Notes under the pieces: generated by a model
Seen by the model: the letters and a program-made list of their open reading frames with translations, nothing else
The model's database searches: none
Told to the model about the DNA's origin: nothing
Assembly (NCBI GenBank): GCA_002479485.1
Contig: DLNM01000005.1
Span: forward strand, 1 to 59,687
Length of the DNA: 59,687 bases
Direction: 5' to 3'
Origin: Firmicutes bacterium UBA7510
Lineage (GTDB): Bacteria; Bacillota; Clostridia; Tissierellales; Sedimentibacteraceae
Translations under genes and position numbers: made by a program
Part shown: positions 1 through 8,530 of the stretch, piece by piece
Layout: each line of letters starts with the position of its first letter
Numbering within the stretch: the stretch's first letter is position 1

Positions 1-9
1 AGCTTTAAT

Positions 10-272
10 AGTCTATCATGTCGAATCTTGTCTGTCAAGTAATTTTTTATGTCTTTTTCTGAAAAGACTTTTTTTTGTTTTTCAACTGTTTTTTTGACAG
101 CTTGACTATCTTATCATAGCCAACTACATCTGTCAACTATAAAATCTATAATTTTATTTGTAAATTTTTGACAGTTATAATTATAATTCTTTACAATTAC
201 ACTTGTCAATTATTTGCTACCGTAATAGGTTAGCGACTTATTTAATTTACCATATCTATTTATATTTGTCAA
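10..272 (-). promoter_or_regulatory. Array of four tandem sigma-A-type promoters reading out of the left edge
   Basis: The stretch 1-402 has no gene. On the minus strand it holds four TTGACA boxes, each with a -10-like box at normal spacing: 267-272 with TAAATT at 244-249 (17 nt), 204-209 with a perfect TATAAT at 180-185 (18 nt), 131-136 with TAAGAT at 108-113 (17 nt), and 33-38 with TAGACT at 10-15 (17 nt). Two more copies of the hexamer, in the opposite orientation (94-99 and 168-173), lie just downstream of two of the -10 boxes. All four promoters would feed a transcript leaving the window to the left. Tandem strong promoters like this are common before rRNA operons in Firmicutes; the downstream gene is not visible, so that identity is inference. 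Confidence 0.7.
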
Positions 273-360
273 TTACTTTTTAATTAATTTTTGTTGGTAA
301 ATCAAGATTTATGTTTTTTAAACATTCAGCTTATAAATATACAAACAAGAGTAATAAAAA

Positions 361-400
361 AAGAGGACTATACATATACTTCACATTATAGCCCTCTATA
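361..400 (-). terminator. Intrinsic terminator after the GH18 gene
   Basis: An 11-bp stem (AGAGGRCTATA pairing with its complement, one wobble) is followed on the minus strand by a run of T residues. It begins directly after the stop codon of the GH18 hydrolase and closes the four-gene operon. Confidence 0.8.
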
Positions 401-402
401 GT

Positions 403-2016
403 TTATCTTAATACTTCCCACATTTCTTCAGTGCCAAAATTCAACGCCCAAACACCTTTTCCAACTAGATTAAATTTTCTAACAATATTCATTCTGTTTT
501 TTAATGAAGTCTCATCTTCATTCCAAATTCGGCATCTAATACCATCAACAACTTTCTCACCATAGTTTTGCCCTGTCTTTTCATCATAAGTAAATTCTAT
601 CCCTAAATCACTTACTACTTTTTTAGCAGAGCTGATTCTTAAAGATGTAGCTTTTACCTTCAGCTCTCCATCTACTGTAGATTCTTCCCATAGCCTTGTA
701 TAAAAAGGAACAGCCATTACTACTTTTCCTTCAAAAACACTTTCCAAAAGATTTTCTACACCATATTCTACCCAAGGAATAGATGAAACAGAGCCTGCAC
801 TACCACTAACATTTTCATCATATGCCATAAGAATTACATAGTCAGAGTATTCACCTATAGCTTTTCTGTCTAAAAACTTAGACCATGTTTCTGAGCTAGA
901 TAAAACAGCTACAGCAACAGACATGGAGATACCTTCTTTTCTCGCTTTACAGTAAAGCTCTTTTATAAATCCTGAATATACATCCCTATCCTTCATATAG
1001 ACATTTTCAAAATCTATATTAATACCATCGTATTTCTTTTCTTTAGTTATCTGTATTATTCTATCTACAATCTGGCTTCTTTTGTAAGCATTATTTAGTA
1101 ATAGATTTGTTAGATCGGTATCAAAACTATTATTAAAGGTAGCCCATACTTTTTTTCCAGTACTTTGTACATACTTTGTATATTCATCTGATGAGATATC
1201 TGTAAAATATTCATCATCATCTTTTAACTCATACCAAGTTGGCGCTATTATGTCAACCATGTCAGGTATGATAAATGGTTTAAATTCTGTTATTTTATTA
1301 GATTGTAAATCCCACGTCATTATAATGCTATCCTGACGCTTTTCTTTTGTATATGTAACATCTAGTATAGTTCTATGTGGTCTTATATGGTTATAATCAA
1401 CATACCCTATTGTTCCATCTGATGTTTTGCACAAAATAAATTGGTTTTTTACATAGTCATAGATATATACAATCTCATTCTCAGTTAACTTTTTATCTTT
1501 TTTGTCCTTATTGCTTGTCCCATTATAGAGTATAGTATCAGATGTTATAACGTATTCTTTTATTTTATCGCATATAACCACAATATTGCTTTCTTTATCT
1601 ATAAAAGTATTTGGAATAAAATTACTCGATAAAAAATCAACATTTAAGTATAAATTATTGTCTTTGGTTAATAGAATATTTTCTATATCATAGCTATTGT
1701 TATTATATTGAGCCATATTAGTGTTATATGTTATTTTGTGATATTCGAAGTTTTCAAATATAGAAATTCTATTATAATCCTCATCCCAATATATATCTAA
1801 CAATTCATTATCTTTAATAAAATCTTTAGAAATATAAATATTTCCATCATACATTATTGTATCTTTTGCTTCACCGATTTTGTCATTGGCATATAGTAAA
1901 ACTCCTTTTTGTGTAATACTGTCATTGTTTATTAGAAATATAACAGCAACTGACAAGGTCAATACTGCCACTATCAATACTAAAACTGCAAGTGTTAACA
2001 TTACAGATTTCTTCAT
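403..2016 (-). CDS. Membrane-anchored glycoside hydrolase family 18 protein with SH3-like region
   Basis: The 537-residue protein starts with a hydrophobic anchor or uncleaved signal (about residues 7-30). It continues with a stretch resembling a copper-amine-oxidase-like N-terminal domain (about 36-140), an SH3b-like region (about 155-210, ending in GYVDYNHIRPH) and a GH18 catalytic barrel to the C-terminus. The GH18 signature DGINIDFE is present; the catalytic acid is Glu337. Known relatives are spore or cell-wall hydrolases of the YaaH/YdhD type that act on N-acetylglucosamine polymers, so an extracellular, wall-directed role is likely; the substrate is not shown by sequence. It is the last gene of an operon, 21 nt after the TPR gene, with a weak SD (AGTAGGTG) before ATG. 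Confidence 0.85.
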   Translation of the reverse strand: MKKSVMLTLAVLVLIVAVLTLSVAVIFLINNDSITQKGVLLYANDKIGEAKDTIMYDGNIYISKDFIKDNELLDIYWDEDYNRISIFENFEYHKITYNTNMAQYNNNSYDIENILLTKDNNLYLNVDFLSSNFIPNTFIDKESNIVVICDKIKEYVITSDTILYNGTSNKDKKDKKLTENEIVYIYDYVKNQFILCKTSDGTIGYVDYNHIRPHRTILDVTYTKEKRQDSIIMTWDLQSNKITEFKPFIIPDMVDIIAPTWYELKDDDEYFTDISSDEYTKYVQSTGKKVWATFNNSFDTDLTNLLLNNAYKRSQIVDRIIQITKEKKYDGINIDFENVYMKDRDVYSGFIKELYCKARKEGISMSVAVAVLSSSETWSKFLDRKAIGEYSDYVILMAYDENVSGSAGSVSSIPWVEYGVENLLESVFEGKVVMAVPFYTRLWEESTVDGELKVKATSLRISSAKKVVSDLGIEFTYDEKTGQNYGEKVVDGIRCRIWNEDETSLKNRMNIVRKFNLVGKGVWALNFGTEEMWEVLR

Positions 2017-2037
2017 TTAGCACCTACTTTCTATATT

Positions 2038-3171
2038 CTATTCGTTTAATAATTTTTTTATTTCAAGAGCAATGCCATCATCAGGATTAATTTTTAGAGC
2101 TTTTTCCACATCCTTTTTAGCTTTATCTTTTTCTCCTATATATAAATATGCTGCTGCTCTGTTGCATAGAACCTCACTATTGTTTGAATCTAATGCCAAT
2201 AACATTGTAAATAAGTCCTTTGCTTCATCATATTTTTCTAAACACATTTTACATAAACCAAGCTCGTTTAATGCATGGCTTTGTCCTTCTTCTATCTTAA
2301 GCACATTTTCAAAGTACTTCTCTGCTATTTCATATTCTCCTAAAGACCTGTATGCAAGACCAACAAAAAACAGCAAATTCCACCAGCCACTATATATTTC
2401 CACCAACGGCAACAATATATCTAAACCTTTTTGAGGTTCAGAATTAAGAACATAATTGTATCCTGTTTCATATTTTACATATACATCCAGCTGTTCTATT
2501 TCATTTCTTATTTCATCTTTTCTTAAATAGTCATCATCGAATTCCTGTTGTTTTTCCCAATAAAGCTTTGCTTTGATATATTGTTGATTATTTTTATAAT
2601 AAAAACCAAGCTTATAATAAGCTAATGCAAATTTATCATCATAATCAAGAGCTTTCTCAAAATATTTAATAGATTCATCCATAAAATACTTTGCAGTGTC
2701 AAATAAACTATTATTTAAACTATCTATTGATTTTCTTTCTAAGGCTGAAGCATAAACAAAAGCGGTCTTTTCATTTTCACAAACATTTACAAGACTTTTT
2801 CCATAAACAACTGCGTCATTTACCTTTTTATCATCAAATTGATTTATACAATGTATGACATATGGGACTATATCTATTTTTAAATCACTTAATAGATTTA
2901 GGTACTCTTTCTTAAAATCAAATTCTTTTTCTGTACCTAAAACATATATTATTCCGTCAATTATGTTGCTAATTGCTATCCCATCATATTCATCTTGATT
3001 TTGAATGTCAGAAACTAAGCTATCAACTCTAATTGGAACTGGTAATTCTTTATCTGTAGTGTATTCATTACTTCCTAATTTGATTTTTGCTGAAGCTTTA
3101 AGTGTTATAAATGATATTTCGTCTTTTTGTTTATCAAAAAACTTGTTAAAAAACTTTTCAGCCTTTTTCAT
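2038..3171 (-). CDS. Tetratricopeptide repeat protein
   Basis: A 377-residue soluble protein with no signal peptide. At least three or four TPR units are visible in the second half (about residues 165-215 and 265-370), with the typical A-Y-x-L-G/N spacing and alternating helices. The N-terminal 150 residues are not recognised. Its ATG overlaps the stop codon of the upstream radical SAM gene (TAATG), so the two are translationally coupled. TPRs are protein-interaction scaffolds; a partner within this operon is plausible but unproven. Confidence 0.8.
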   Translation of the reverse strand: MKKAEKFFNKFFDKQKDEISFITLKASAKIKLGSNEYTTDKELPVPIRVDSLVSDIQNQDEYDGIAISNIIDGIIYVLGTEKEFDFKKEYLNLLSDLKIDIVPYVIHCINQFDDKKVNDAVVYGKSLVNVCENEKTAFVYASALERKSIDSLNNSLFDTAKYFMDESIKYFEKALDYDDKFALAYYKLGFYYKNNQQYIKAKLYWEKQQEFDDDYLRKDEIRNEIEQLDVYVKYETGYNYVLNSEPQKGLDILLPLVEIYSGWWNLLFFVGLAYRSLGEYEIAEKYFENVLKIEEGQSHALNELGLCKMCLEKYDEAKDLFTMLLALDSNNSEVLCNRAAAYLYIGEKDKAKKDVEKALKINPDDGIALEIKKLLNE

Positions 3172-4931
3172 TAATTTACCCCTTCTCTATCATATATTTT
3201 ATTTATCAAATTATTTATTTTATAAGTCTTACATCTTTCAAAGATATTGTCTTTACTTTTATATATAAATAGTATAATGTCTCCAGATATATTTACTAGT
3301 CTAAAGTCATTTATTATTTTATGAGCGTTTATTTTAACAGTATTTGTTTTACAAACGTTGGTATCATCGATATTAAAATACTCTTTTCTAAACCATTCAT
3401 CCTTCGCAATAGTTCTTTTGACATCTCTTAGATTTTCCTCTAAATTTTTATCAAAAATACTTATTAATTCCTCTTTTTCATTGCATGATACAAAATCGTA
3501 AAGCAAATTATCCATAAGCTTATCTGACAATATTTCCTTATCTTTTGCAAAGTTATAAATTATTTCATATAATTTTTTCCTATTATGCATTGCCATATAC
3601 AGGTTGTTATTTTTCCAATATCCGCTAAAGTCCTCGTAAAAATCAAATGGCTTATTGTCATAATAGTTTTCAACTACATATCTTATTGTTGTATCAAAAT
3701 ATTTCTCATTATAATATCTATCAACTAGCTCCTCTATATTTTTTAGTTTAAGAATTTGCTCATAGCTTATATATTTATTTTTTATTATCTCATATGGAGC
3801 CTTTTTATTGTATTTTATATCATGGATTTCTAAATCGCTGTATATTTTTGTCCCCTTCAAAACCTTCAAAAAACCTAACTGTAGTTTATCAGCATACAAA
3901 TTGTGTATTTCATTAAAGGACATTTTAAATGTATTATAATCTTCGTATGGCAACCCTGCTATCAAATCAAGATGCATATGCATGTTTTTATTTTCCTTTA
4001 TTTCATTTATAACATGTATTAATTTATTTATATCTGTTTTCCTATTAATTTCATTAAGAGTTTGTATATTTAGGCTTTGTACACCCATTTCAAATTGAAA
4101 CATATTTACTGGCATAGATTTTAAAAAATCCAAAAATTCATCATTTATTATATCAGCTGTTATTTCAAAATGTATTGTCATGTTATTTTTATTGTTGTCC
4201 ACTATAAATTGCATGATTTTCATTGCTCTTTTATAGTCAGCATTAAATGTTCTATCTACAAATTTAATTTGCCTTGCATTGGTACTTAATAAAACTAATA
4301 AATCACTTTTTACTCTTTCTAACGAAAAGAATCTAACTGATTTGTCAATAGAGGACATGCAAAATGCGCATCTATACGGGCATCCTCTTGAGGACTCATA
4401 ATATATTATTTTGTCATAATATTTTTCATTATTTTCGTATGGAGAAACTAATTTATCTAAATCATGATTTATTTCTCTAGAATTATTTATTATAATTTCG
4501 TTTTCACATCTAAATGCTAATCCATTAATTGAAGATAGCTCTTTATTTTCATGAATAGCACATAAGAATTCATGAAAACTGATTTCACCTTCACCATATA
4601 TTATATAATCTACAAATTGATTTTCTTCCATAGTTTCCTTTGTCTCATATGACACTTCAGGACCACCTAATAGTATTTTTAATTTTGGATTGGCGGTTTT
4701 TAAGATATAAATTATTTCGTTAATATATTCAATATTCCATATATAGCATGAAAAGCATATCAAATCTGCACCTTGGCTGATAATTTCATCTGTTATATAT
4801 TCAATTTTTTGGTTTATTGTAAATTCTTTTAATTTTATATCAAAACTATCTCCACAGTAATTTCTTATATATTTGAGTGCAAGATTAGAATGAATAAATT
4901 TTGAATCTATAGATACTAATAAAGTTTTCAT
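3171..4931 (-). CDS. B12-binding-domain radical SAM protein (DUF4080 type)
   Basis: The 586-residue protein has an N-terminal Rossmann-like cobalamin-binding region (about residues 1-130, with LLGGPEVSYE) and then a radical SAM core with the cluster motif CPYRCAFC (CxxxCxxC) near residue 185. The C-terminal third matches the DUF4080 arrangement I know from clostridial proteins of this length. It should bind a 4Fe-4S cluster and SAM and probably cobalamin; the substrate is unknown. The start codon lies 5 nt after the stop of the upstream gene and has an AAAGG SD. It sits between an unknown protein and a TPR protein in one operon. Confidence 0.85.
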   Translation of the reverse strand: MKTLLVSIDSKFIHSNLALKYIRNYCGDSFDIKLKEFTINQKIEYITDEIISQGADLICFSCYIWNIEYINEIIYILKTANPKLKILLGGPEVSYETKETMEENQFVDYIIYGEGEISFHEFLCAIHENKELSSINGLAFRCENEIIINNSREINHDLDKLVSPYENNEKYYDKIIYYESSRGCPYRCAFCMSSIDKSVRFFSLERVKSDLLVLLSTNARQIKFVDRTFNADYKRAMKIMQFIVDNNKNNMTIHFEITADIINDEFLDFLKSMPVNMFQFEMGVQSLNIQTLNEINRKTDINKLIHVINEIKENKNMHMHLDLIAGLPYEDYNTFKMSFNEIHNLYADKLQLGFLKVLKGTKIYSDLEIHDIKYNKKAPYEIIKNKYISYEQILKLKNIEELVDRYYNEKYFDTTIRYVVENYYDNKPFDFYEDFSGYWKNNNLYMAMHNRKKLYEIIYNFAKDKEILSDKLMDNLLYDFVSCNEKEELISIFDKNLEENLRDVKRTIAKDEWFRKEYFNIDDTNVCKTNTVKINAHKIINDFRLVNISGDIILFIYKSKDNIFERCKTYKINNLINKIYDREGVN

Positions 4932-4936
4932 TGTTT

Positions 4937-5836
4937 TCAGCCTTTCACATTTATGTTTCCTATCTTTGTTTTCACGATTGCTCCGTTTTCGGTTCTTTTA
5001 ATCACAAGGCATTTTCCTAGAATCGGATGATTGAAGCTTTCCTTTTCTAAATGTATTTTTAAATCTGTATTATCACTAGGATTATATTTTATCTTATTTG
5101 GATCTAATATTCCTTTTCTTAATTTATATAAGTAGGAGCTAAAGTTTAATAGATACGCTTTATTTGAATCTGTAATTAAAGCACTTTGTAAAGATTCTCT
5201 GTGATTATTATTTAATATATAATTAATTAACTTTTTATTGGCAATTGAAGGTATATCAAATATATTATCTTTTATTAAATATGAAATACGTTCCTTTTCA
5301 AAGCTTATAATATAATTATTTTTCACTGAAATGTTAAAATTATCCTTGTAAAAATCTTTTATTGAGAATTCAATTATTCTTTTTTTAGCAACATCATGTA
5401 AATAATCTATATTTAAACTACTGCCTTCGATATATTCATGTAACACGGATGAAAGAACAATAGCTTCTAATATACTATCCTTGCTATACGTATAAAAAAC
5501 TACACATTTTAATGCTTCATTTATAATGTTTTCCCAATATGTATTTGCTATAACTATAGGAACTATTTTATATTCAATTAAAACGTCTGATTTGGTTAAT
5601 GGTTTATTTTGTTTTATTTTATTAATAACTAATTCGTCATTTCCGTTTAAGTAATAGCGTAATGTTTTTACTTCATCTGAATATCTGACTTCATCAAACT
5701 TACATCCTATTTTACTTTCAAAAGGAAGCATAGATTTTAAAGACATAATAAAAAGCTGGTAGTTTAGCTTGCCAGTTTCTTCAGTTAAGCTATCTGAATA
5801 GCAATAATTTAATAATTCAAAAATCCTTTGCTCCAT
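4937..5836 (-). CDS. Hypothetical protein, first gene of radical SAM operon
   Basis: I do not recognise this family. The protein (299 residues from the chosen start) is soluble, rich in Lys, Asn and Ile, and mostly helical in appearance, without signal peptide, membrane segment or cysteine motif. Upstream in-frame ATGs exist at 5869, 5866 and 5848, but they lie in a hairpin or in the SD itself. The ATG at 5836 is preceded by GGAGG at a 6-nt distance and gives the sensible start MEQRIFEL. It leads the operon with the radical SAM, TPR and GH18 genes and may modify or supply a substrate for them; that is inference from order only. Confidence 0.75.
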   Translation of the reverse strand: MEQRIFELLNYCYSDSLTEETGKLNYQLFIMSLKSMLPFESKIGCKFDEVRYSDEVKTLRYYLNGNDELVINKIKQNKPLTKSDVLIEYKIVPIVIANTYWENIINEALKCVVFYTYSKDSILEAIVLSSVLHEYIEGSSLNIDYLHDVAKKRIIEFSIKDFYKDNFNISVKNNYIISFEKERISYLIKDNIFDIPSIANKKLINYILNNNHRESLQSALITDSNKAYLLNFSSYLYKLRKGILDPNKIKYNPSDNTDLKIHLEKESFNHPILGKCLVIKRTENGAIVKTKIGNINVKG

Positions 5837-5849
5837 AATATCCTCCATT

Positions 5850-5866
5850 ATGCCACTTCGTGGCAT
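5850..5866 (-). repeat. Hairpin repeat abutting the SD (GCCAC family)
   Basis: The perfect stem ATGCCAC / GTGGCAT with a TTC loop lies directly before the ATGGAGG Shine-Dalgarno site of the gene starting at 5836. Upstream in the transcript, at about 5878-5895, is a decayed partner of the GAAAAATCA hairpin seen intact before pfkA. Other copies of this family precede mutS2, the gene at 33123 and pfkA. Confidence 0.85.
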
Positions 5867-5927
5867 CATAAATAGAGATGAAAAATCACGTTTAATGTTA
5901 ATAACTATCTTTCACTCAAATTTTCAT

Positions 5928-5962
5928 AAAAATATAGCTGATATTACTATCAGCTATATTTT
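5928..5962 (-). terminator. Intrinsic terminator after the lytic transglycosylase gene
   Basis: A perfect 13-bp stem (AATATAGCTGATA, 5931-5943, with 5948-5960) and 4-nt loop starts 7 nt after the stop codon. On the minus strand it is followed by TTTTTATG. Confidence 0.85.
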
Positions 5963-5966
5963 ATCA

Positions 5967-6638
5967 CTATTCTTCAAATTTTTCAAATTGTTCTTTGAAC
6001 TCATCTCGATATGCTAGTACATCTACAGAGTAAGAGCTCATACTATATTCTTCAAAAGGTGATCTTTTGTCTCTTATATAGTTTTCTAAACCTTTTGCTC
6101 CTCTGTTATATGCTGTTAGCATTTTGTGCTCATCACCGTTATACAATTGTTTTAAATAAGCTAAATGCTCTACTGCTAAATCAATATTTCTTGTAGGCTC
6201 ATAAATCAATTTTTCATCGTATTCATAGCCTAATTTATTGGAATAGTATTTAGCGGTCTTTTCCATCAATTGTCCAAGTCCCATCTCACCACTGCTTCCA
6301 GTTGTATTTGGATCGAACCCACTTTCTTTTTTTAATAAACCCATTAGTAAAAATAAGTCAATATCCTTATCATTACACTTGTCAATCATAAATTGACTTT
6401 CGCTATAATTTAGTCCGGTTTCAACATTGACAAAGACTAATAGCTGATTTTCAATGAGCTTTGTTGGTGTTAATAATTCATATGTATTTACAATTTTTTT
6501 TAATCTAACCTTTGTTGTTTCTTCGTAAGATAAAATCTCAGCATCAACAATTGCGCTTAATTTGAATAAAAATACATATGAAATCAAACATACAAACATG
6601 ATTAGACCCATATATTGTTTAATATTTTTGCTTTCCAT
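5967..6638 (-). CDS. Lytic transglycosylase (SLT domain), membrane anchored
   Basis: The 223-residue protein from ATG 6638 (SD AGGAGA five bases before) has one N-terminal membrane segment (about residues 10-28). Its C-terminal SLT lysozyme-like domain has the catalytic Glu in KKESGFDP, then the GEMGLGQLM and AYNRGAKGL motifs. It should cleave the glycan strand of peptidoglycan outside the membrane. The next in-frame ATG upstream (6677) would add residues with no SD support. The gene stands alone with a strong promoter and its own terminator. Length and motifs fit a short SLT-type transglycosylase. Confidence 0.88.
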   Translation of the reverse strand: MESKNIKQYMGLIMFVCLISYVFLFKLSAIVDAEILSYEETTKVRLKKIVNTYELLTPTKLIENQLLVFVNVETGLNYSESQFMIDKCNDKDIDLFLLMGLLKKESGFDPNTTGSSGEMGLGQLMEKTAKYYSNKLGYEYDEKLIYEPTRNIDLAVEHLAYLKQLYNGDEHKMLTAYNRGAKGLENYIRDKRSPFEEYSMSSYSVDVLAYRDEFKEQFEKFEE

Positions 6639-6686
6639 TCTTTCTCCTATTCTTAATTTTTTAAATTTACCATGCATTTTTTGGTA

Positions 6687-6712
6687 AATACATTTTAAGC
6701 ACAGAATGTATT
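6687..6712. promoter_or_regulatory. Inverted repeat over the transglycosylase transcription start
   Basis: The arms AATACATT (6687-6694) and AATGTATT (6705-6712) are separated by 10 bp. They overlap the -10 box and the expected start site of the promoter at 6710-6738. This position suits a repressor operator; no regulator is identified. Confidence 0.45.
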
Positions 6713-6738
6713 ATATTTAACCTTATATGGAAAGTCAA
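6710..6738 (-). promoter_or_regulatory. Promoter of the lytic transglycosylase gene
   Basis: On the minus strand, TTGACT (6733-6738) and a perfect TATAAT (6710-6715) are separated by 17 bp. The ATG is about 65 nt downstream of the expected start site. Confidence 0.75.
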
Positions 6739-6789
6739 GGATATTTTTTTTACATTATTAGGGTAATTTCGATGAAAGCATTGAAAATA

Positions 6790-8487
6790 TCACATTTGTT
6801 CAGGTGTTTCTATACCTAGTAGTCCTAACCCTGCTTTTAATACTATATTTACCATTTTTGTCAGTAAAAGTCTAGATTTTTTAATATTTTTATCATCTAC
6901 TAGTATAGGACTTTCATGATAAAATCTATTATAATCTTGTGCAAGTCCTACTATATATCTAGTTATAAAATATGGTTCATATCTATCGTGGGCACTAGTA
7001 ACAGCACCTTTAAATGCATCTAATTTTTTAATAACATTAAATGCAACTTTATCCGACAATATGCTAAAATCTACATTTTCATCAATCTCTATATCAGCTT
7101 TTTTCAAAACGCTACAAGTTCTTGCATAAGTGTATTGTACATAAGGTCCAGTCTCACCTTCAAAGCTAAGTGTTTTTTCCCATGAGAACATGTAATCTTT
7201 AATTCTCGTATTAAACAATTCTTGGAAAATAACTGCTCCTATACCAACTTGTTTTGCAACCTCTTCTTTGTTTTCTAAATTTGGATTTCTAGCATCAATA
7301 ATTTCTTTAGTTTTTTCAACTGCTTTTTTCAAAACATCTTCTAAAAATACAACTCTTCCACTTCTTGTTGATAATGCGCCATCTTCAAGACTAACTGTAC
7401 CAAACATAACATGTATACAGTCCTTAGCCCATTCATATCCCATTAGCTCAAGAACTTTTCTCCATTGGTCAAAATGTAGCTTTTGTGGGGCGCCAACAAC
7501 ATAAATATTTTTATAAAAATCGTATGTTTTCTTTCTATAAATTGCTGCTGCCATATCACGAGTAGCATATAGCGTAGATCCATCACTTTTTATCATAACA
7601 GCATCAGTTAATCCATAATCACCAAGTTCTACGATTTGAGCACCTTGAGACTCTTTTAAAAGATTTTTTTGTTTTAATTCTTCAACAACAGCAGGCATTT
7701 TGTCTGAATAGAAGCTTTCACCAGCTAATGAGTCATATTTTATTCCAAACATATCATAAACTCTGTTGAATTCTTTAAGACTAACCTCTCTAATCCAAAA
7801 CCATAAATCATATGCTTCTTGATTACCATTTTCTAATTCTTTAAACCAGTATCTAGCTTCTTCTCTTAAAGAATCATCACTTTCTGCTTCTTTATTAAAT
7901 CTAACATAAAGCTTTAATAGCTCTGGTATTGGACTTGCTTCAATTTCCTCTTTATTACCCCATTTTTTGTAGGCTGATATAAGCATACCAAACTGAGTAC
8001 CATAGTCACCTAAGTGATTAATTGCAACTGTGTCATATCCAAGATATGTGTATATCTTATATAATGCATGACCTATAACTGTTGAACGTATATGGCCTAT
8101 ATGAAATGGCTTTGCAATATTTGGTGAAGAAAATTCAACTATAACCTTTTTTCCTTCTCCAACATTATTGCTTCCAAATTTCTCTTTTTCTATATAGGCT
8201 TGCTTTAATACTTTCTCTGCAAAATGTGTCTTATCTACAAAAAAGTTTATATATGGTCCTACATTTTCAATTTTTTCAAATTCCTCCACATTGCCTATTT
8301 TCTCAATGATATCGGCTGCTATCATAGGTGGTGCTTTCTTATATTTTTTTGCAAATCTAAAGCACGGAACTGCATAATCTCCCATTTCTGAATTTGGTGG
8401 TATTTCTATCATTTGTAATGCATCATCAATTGTCAAATCTTCTTCTAATTTAGTGAAAATTTCTGCTACTTTTAATTTAAAGTCCAT
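6790..8487 (-). CDS. argS: Arginyl-tRNA synthetase
   Basis: A 565-residue class I aminoacyl-tRNA synthetase that charges tRNA-Arg with arginine. The N-terminal Arg-S additional domain is followed by the HIGH motif in FHIGHIRSTVIGHAL (about residue 127 onward) and a C-terminal DALR anticodon-binding domain. The class I KMSKS loop is replaced by a degenerate form (LSTRSGRVV), as is normal in ArgRS. Length is typical. The ATG has a CGGAGG SD and lies 43 nt after mutS2, so it is probably the last gene of the yhaM-mutS2 run. Confidence 0.96.
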   Translation of the reverse strand: MDFKLKVAEIFTKLEEDLTIDDALQMIEIPPNSEMGDYAVPCFRFAKKYKKAPPMIAADIIEKIGNVEEFEKIENVGPYINFFVDKTHFAEKVLKQAYIEKEKFGSNNVGEGKKVIVEFSSPNIAKPFHIGHIRSTVIGHALYKIYTYLGYDTVAINHLGDYGTQFGMLISAYKKWGNKEEIEASPIPELLKLYVRFNKEAESDDSLREEARYWFKELENGNQEAYDLWFWIREVSLKEFNRVYDMFGIKYDSLAGESFYSDKMPAVVEELKQKNLLKESQGAQIVELGDYGLTDAVMIKSDGSTLYATRDMAAAIYRKKTYDFYKNIYVVGAPQKLHFDQWRKVLELMGYEWAKDCIHVMFGTVSLEDGALSTRSGRVVFLEDVLKKAVEKTKEIIDARNPNLENKEEVAKQVGIGAVIFQELFNTRIKDYMFSWEKTLSFEGETGPYVQYTYARTCSVLKKADIEIDENVDFSILSDKVAFNVIKKLDAFKGAVTSAHDRYEPYFITRYIVGLAQDYNRFYHESPILVDDKNIKKSRLLLTKMVNIVLKAGLGLLGIETPEQM

Positions 8488-8530
8488 TTTGTTCCTCCGT
8501 TATTATTTATTATTTCTTTCAACCTTTTAG

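Noticed and set aside
1..402. End of an rRNA or tRNA gene at the left edge
   Set aside because: No conserved rRNA or tRNA sequence is visible; only promoters point in that direction.
6687..6712. Terminator of argS
   Set aside because: No T run follows the stem on the minus strand, and it overlaps the promoter of the next gene.
8488..8530. T-box leader before argS
   Set aside because: Only 43 bases separate it from mutS2, too short for a T-box.
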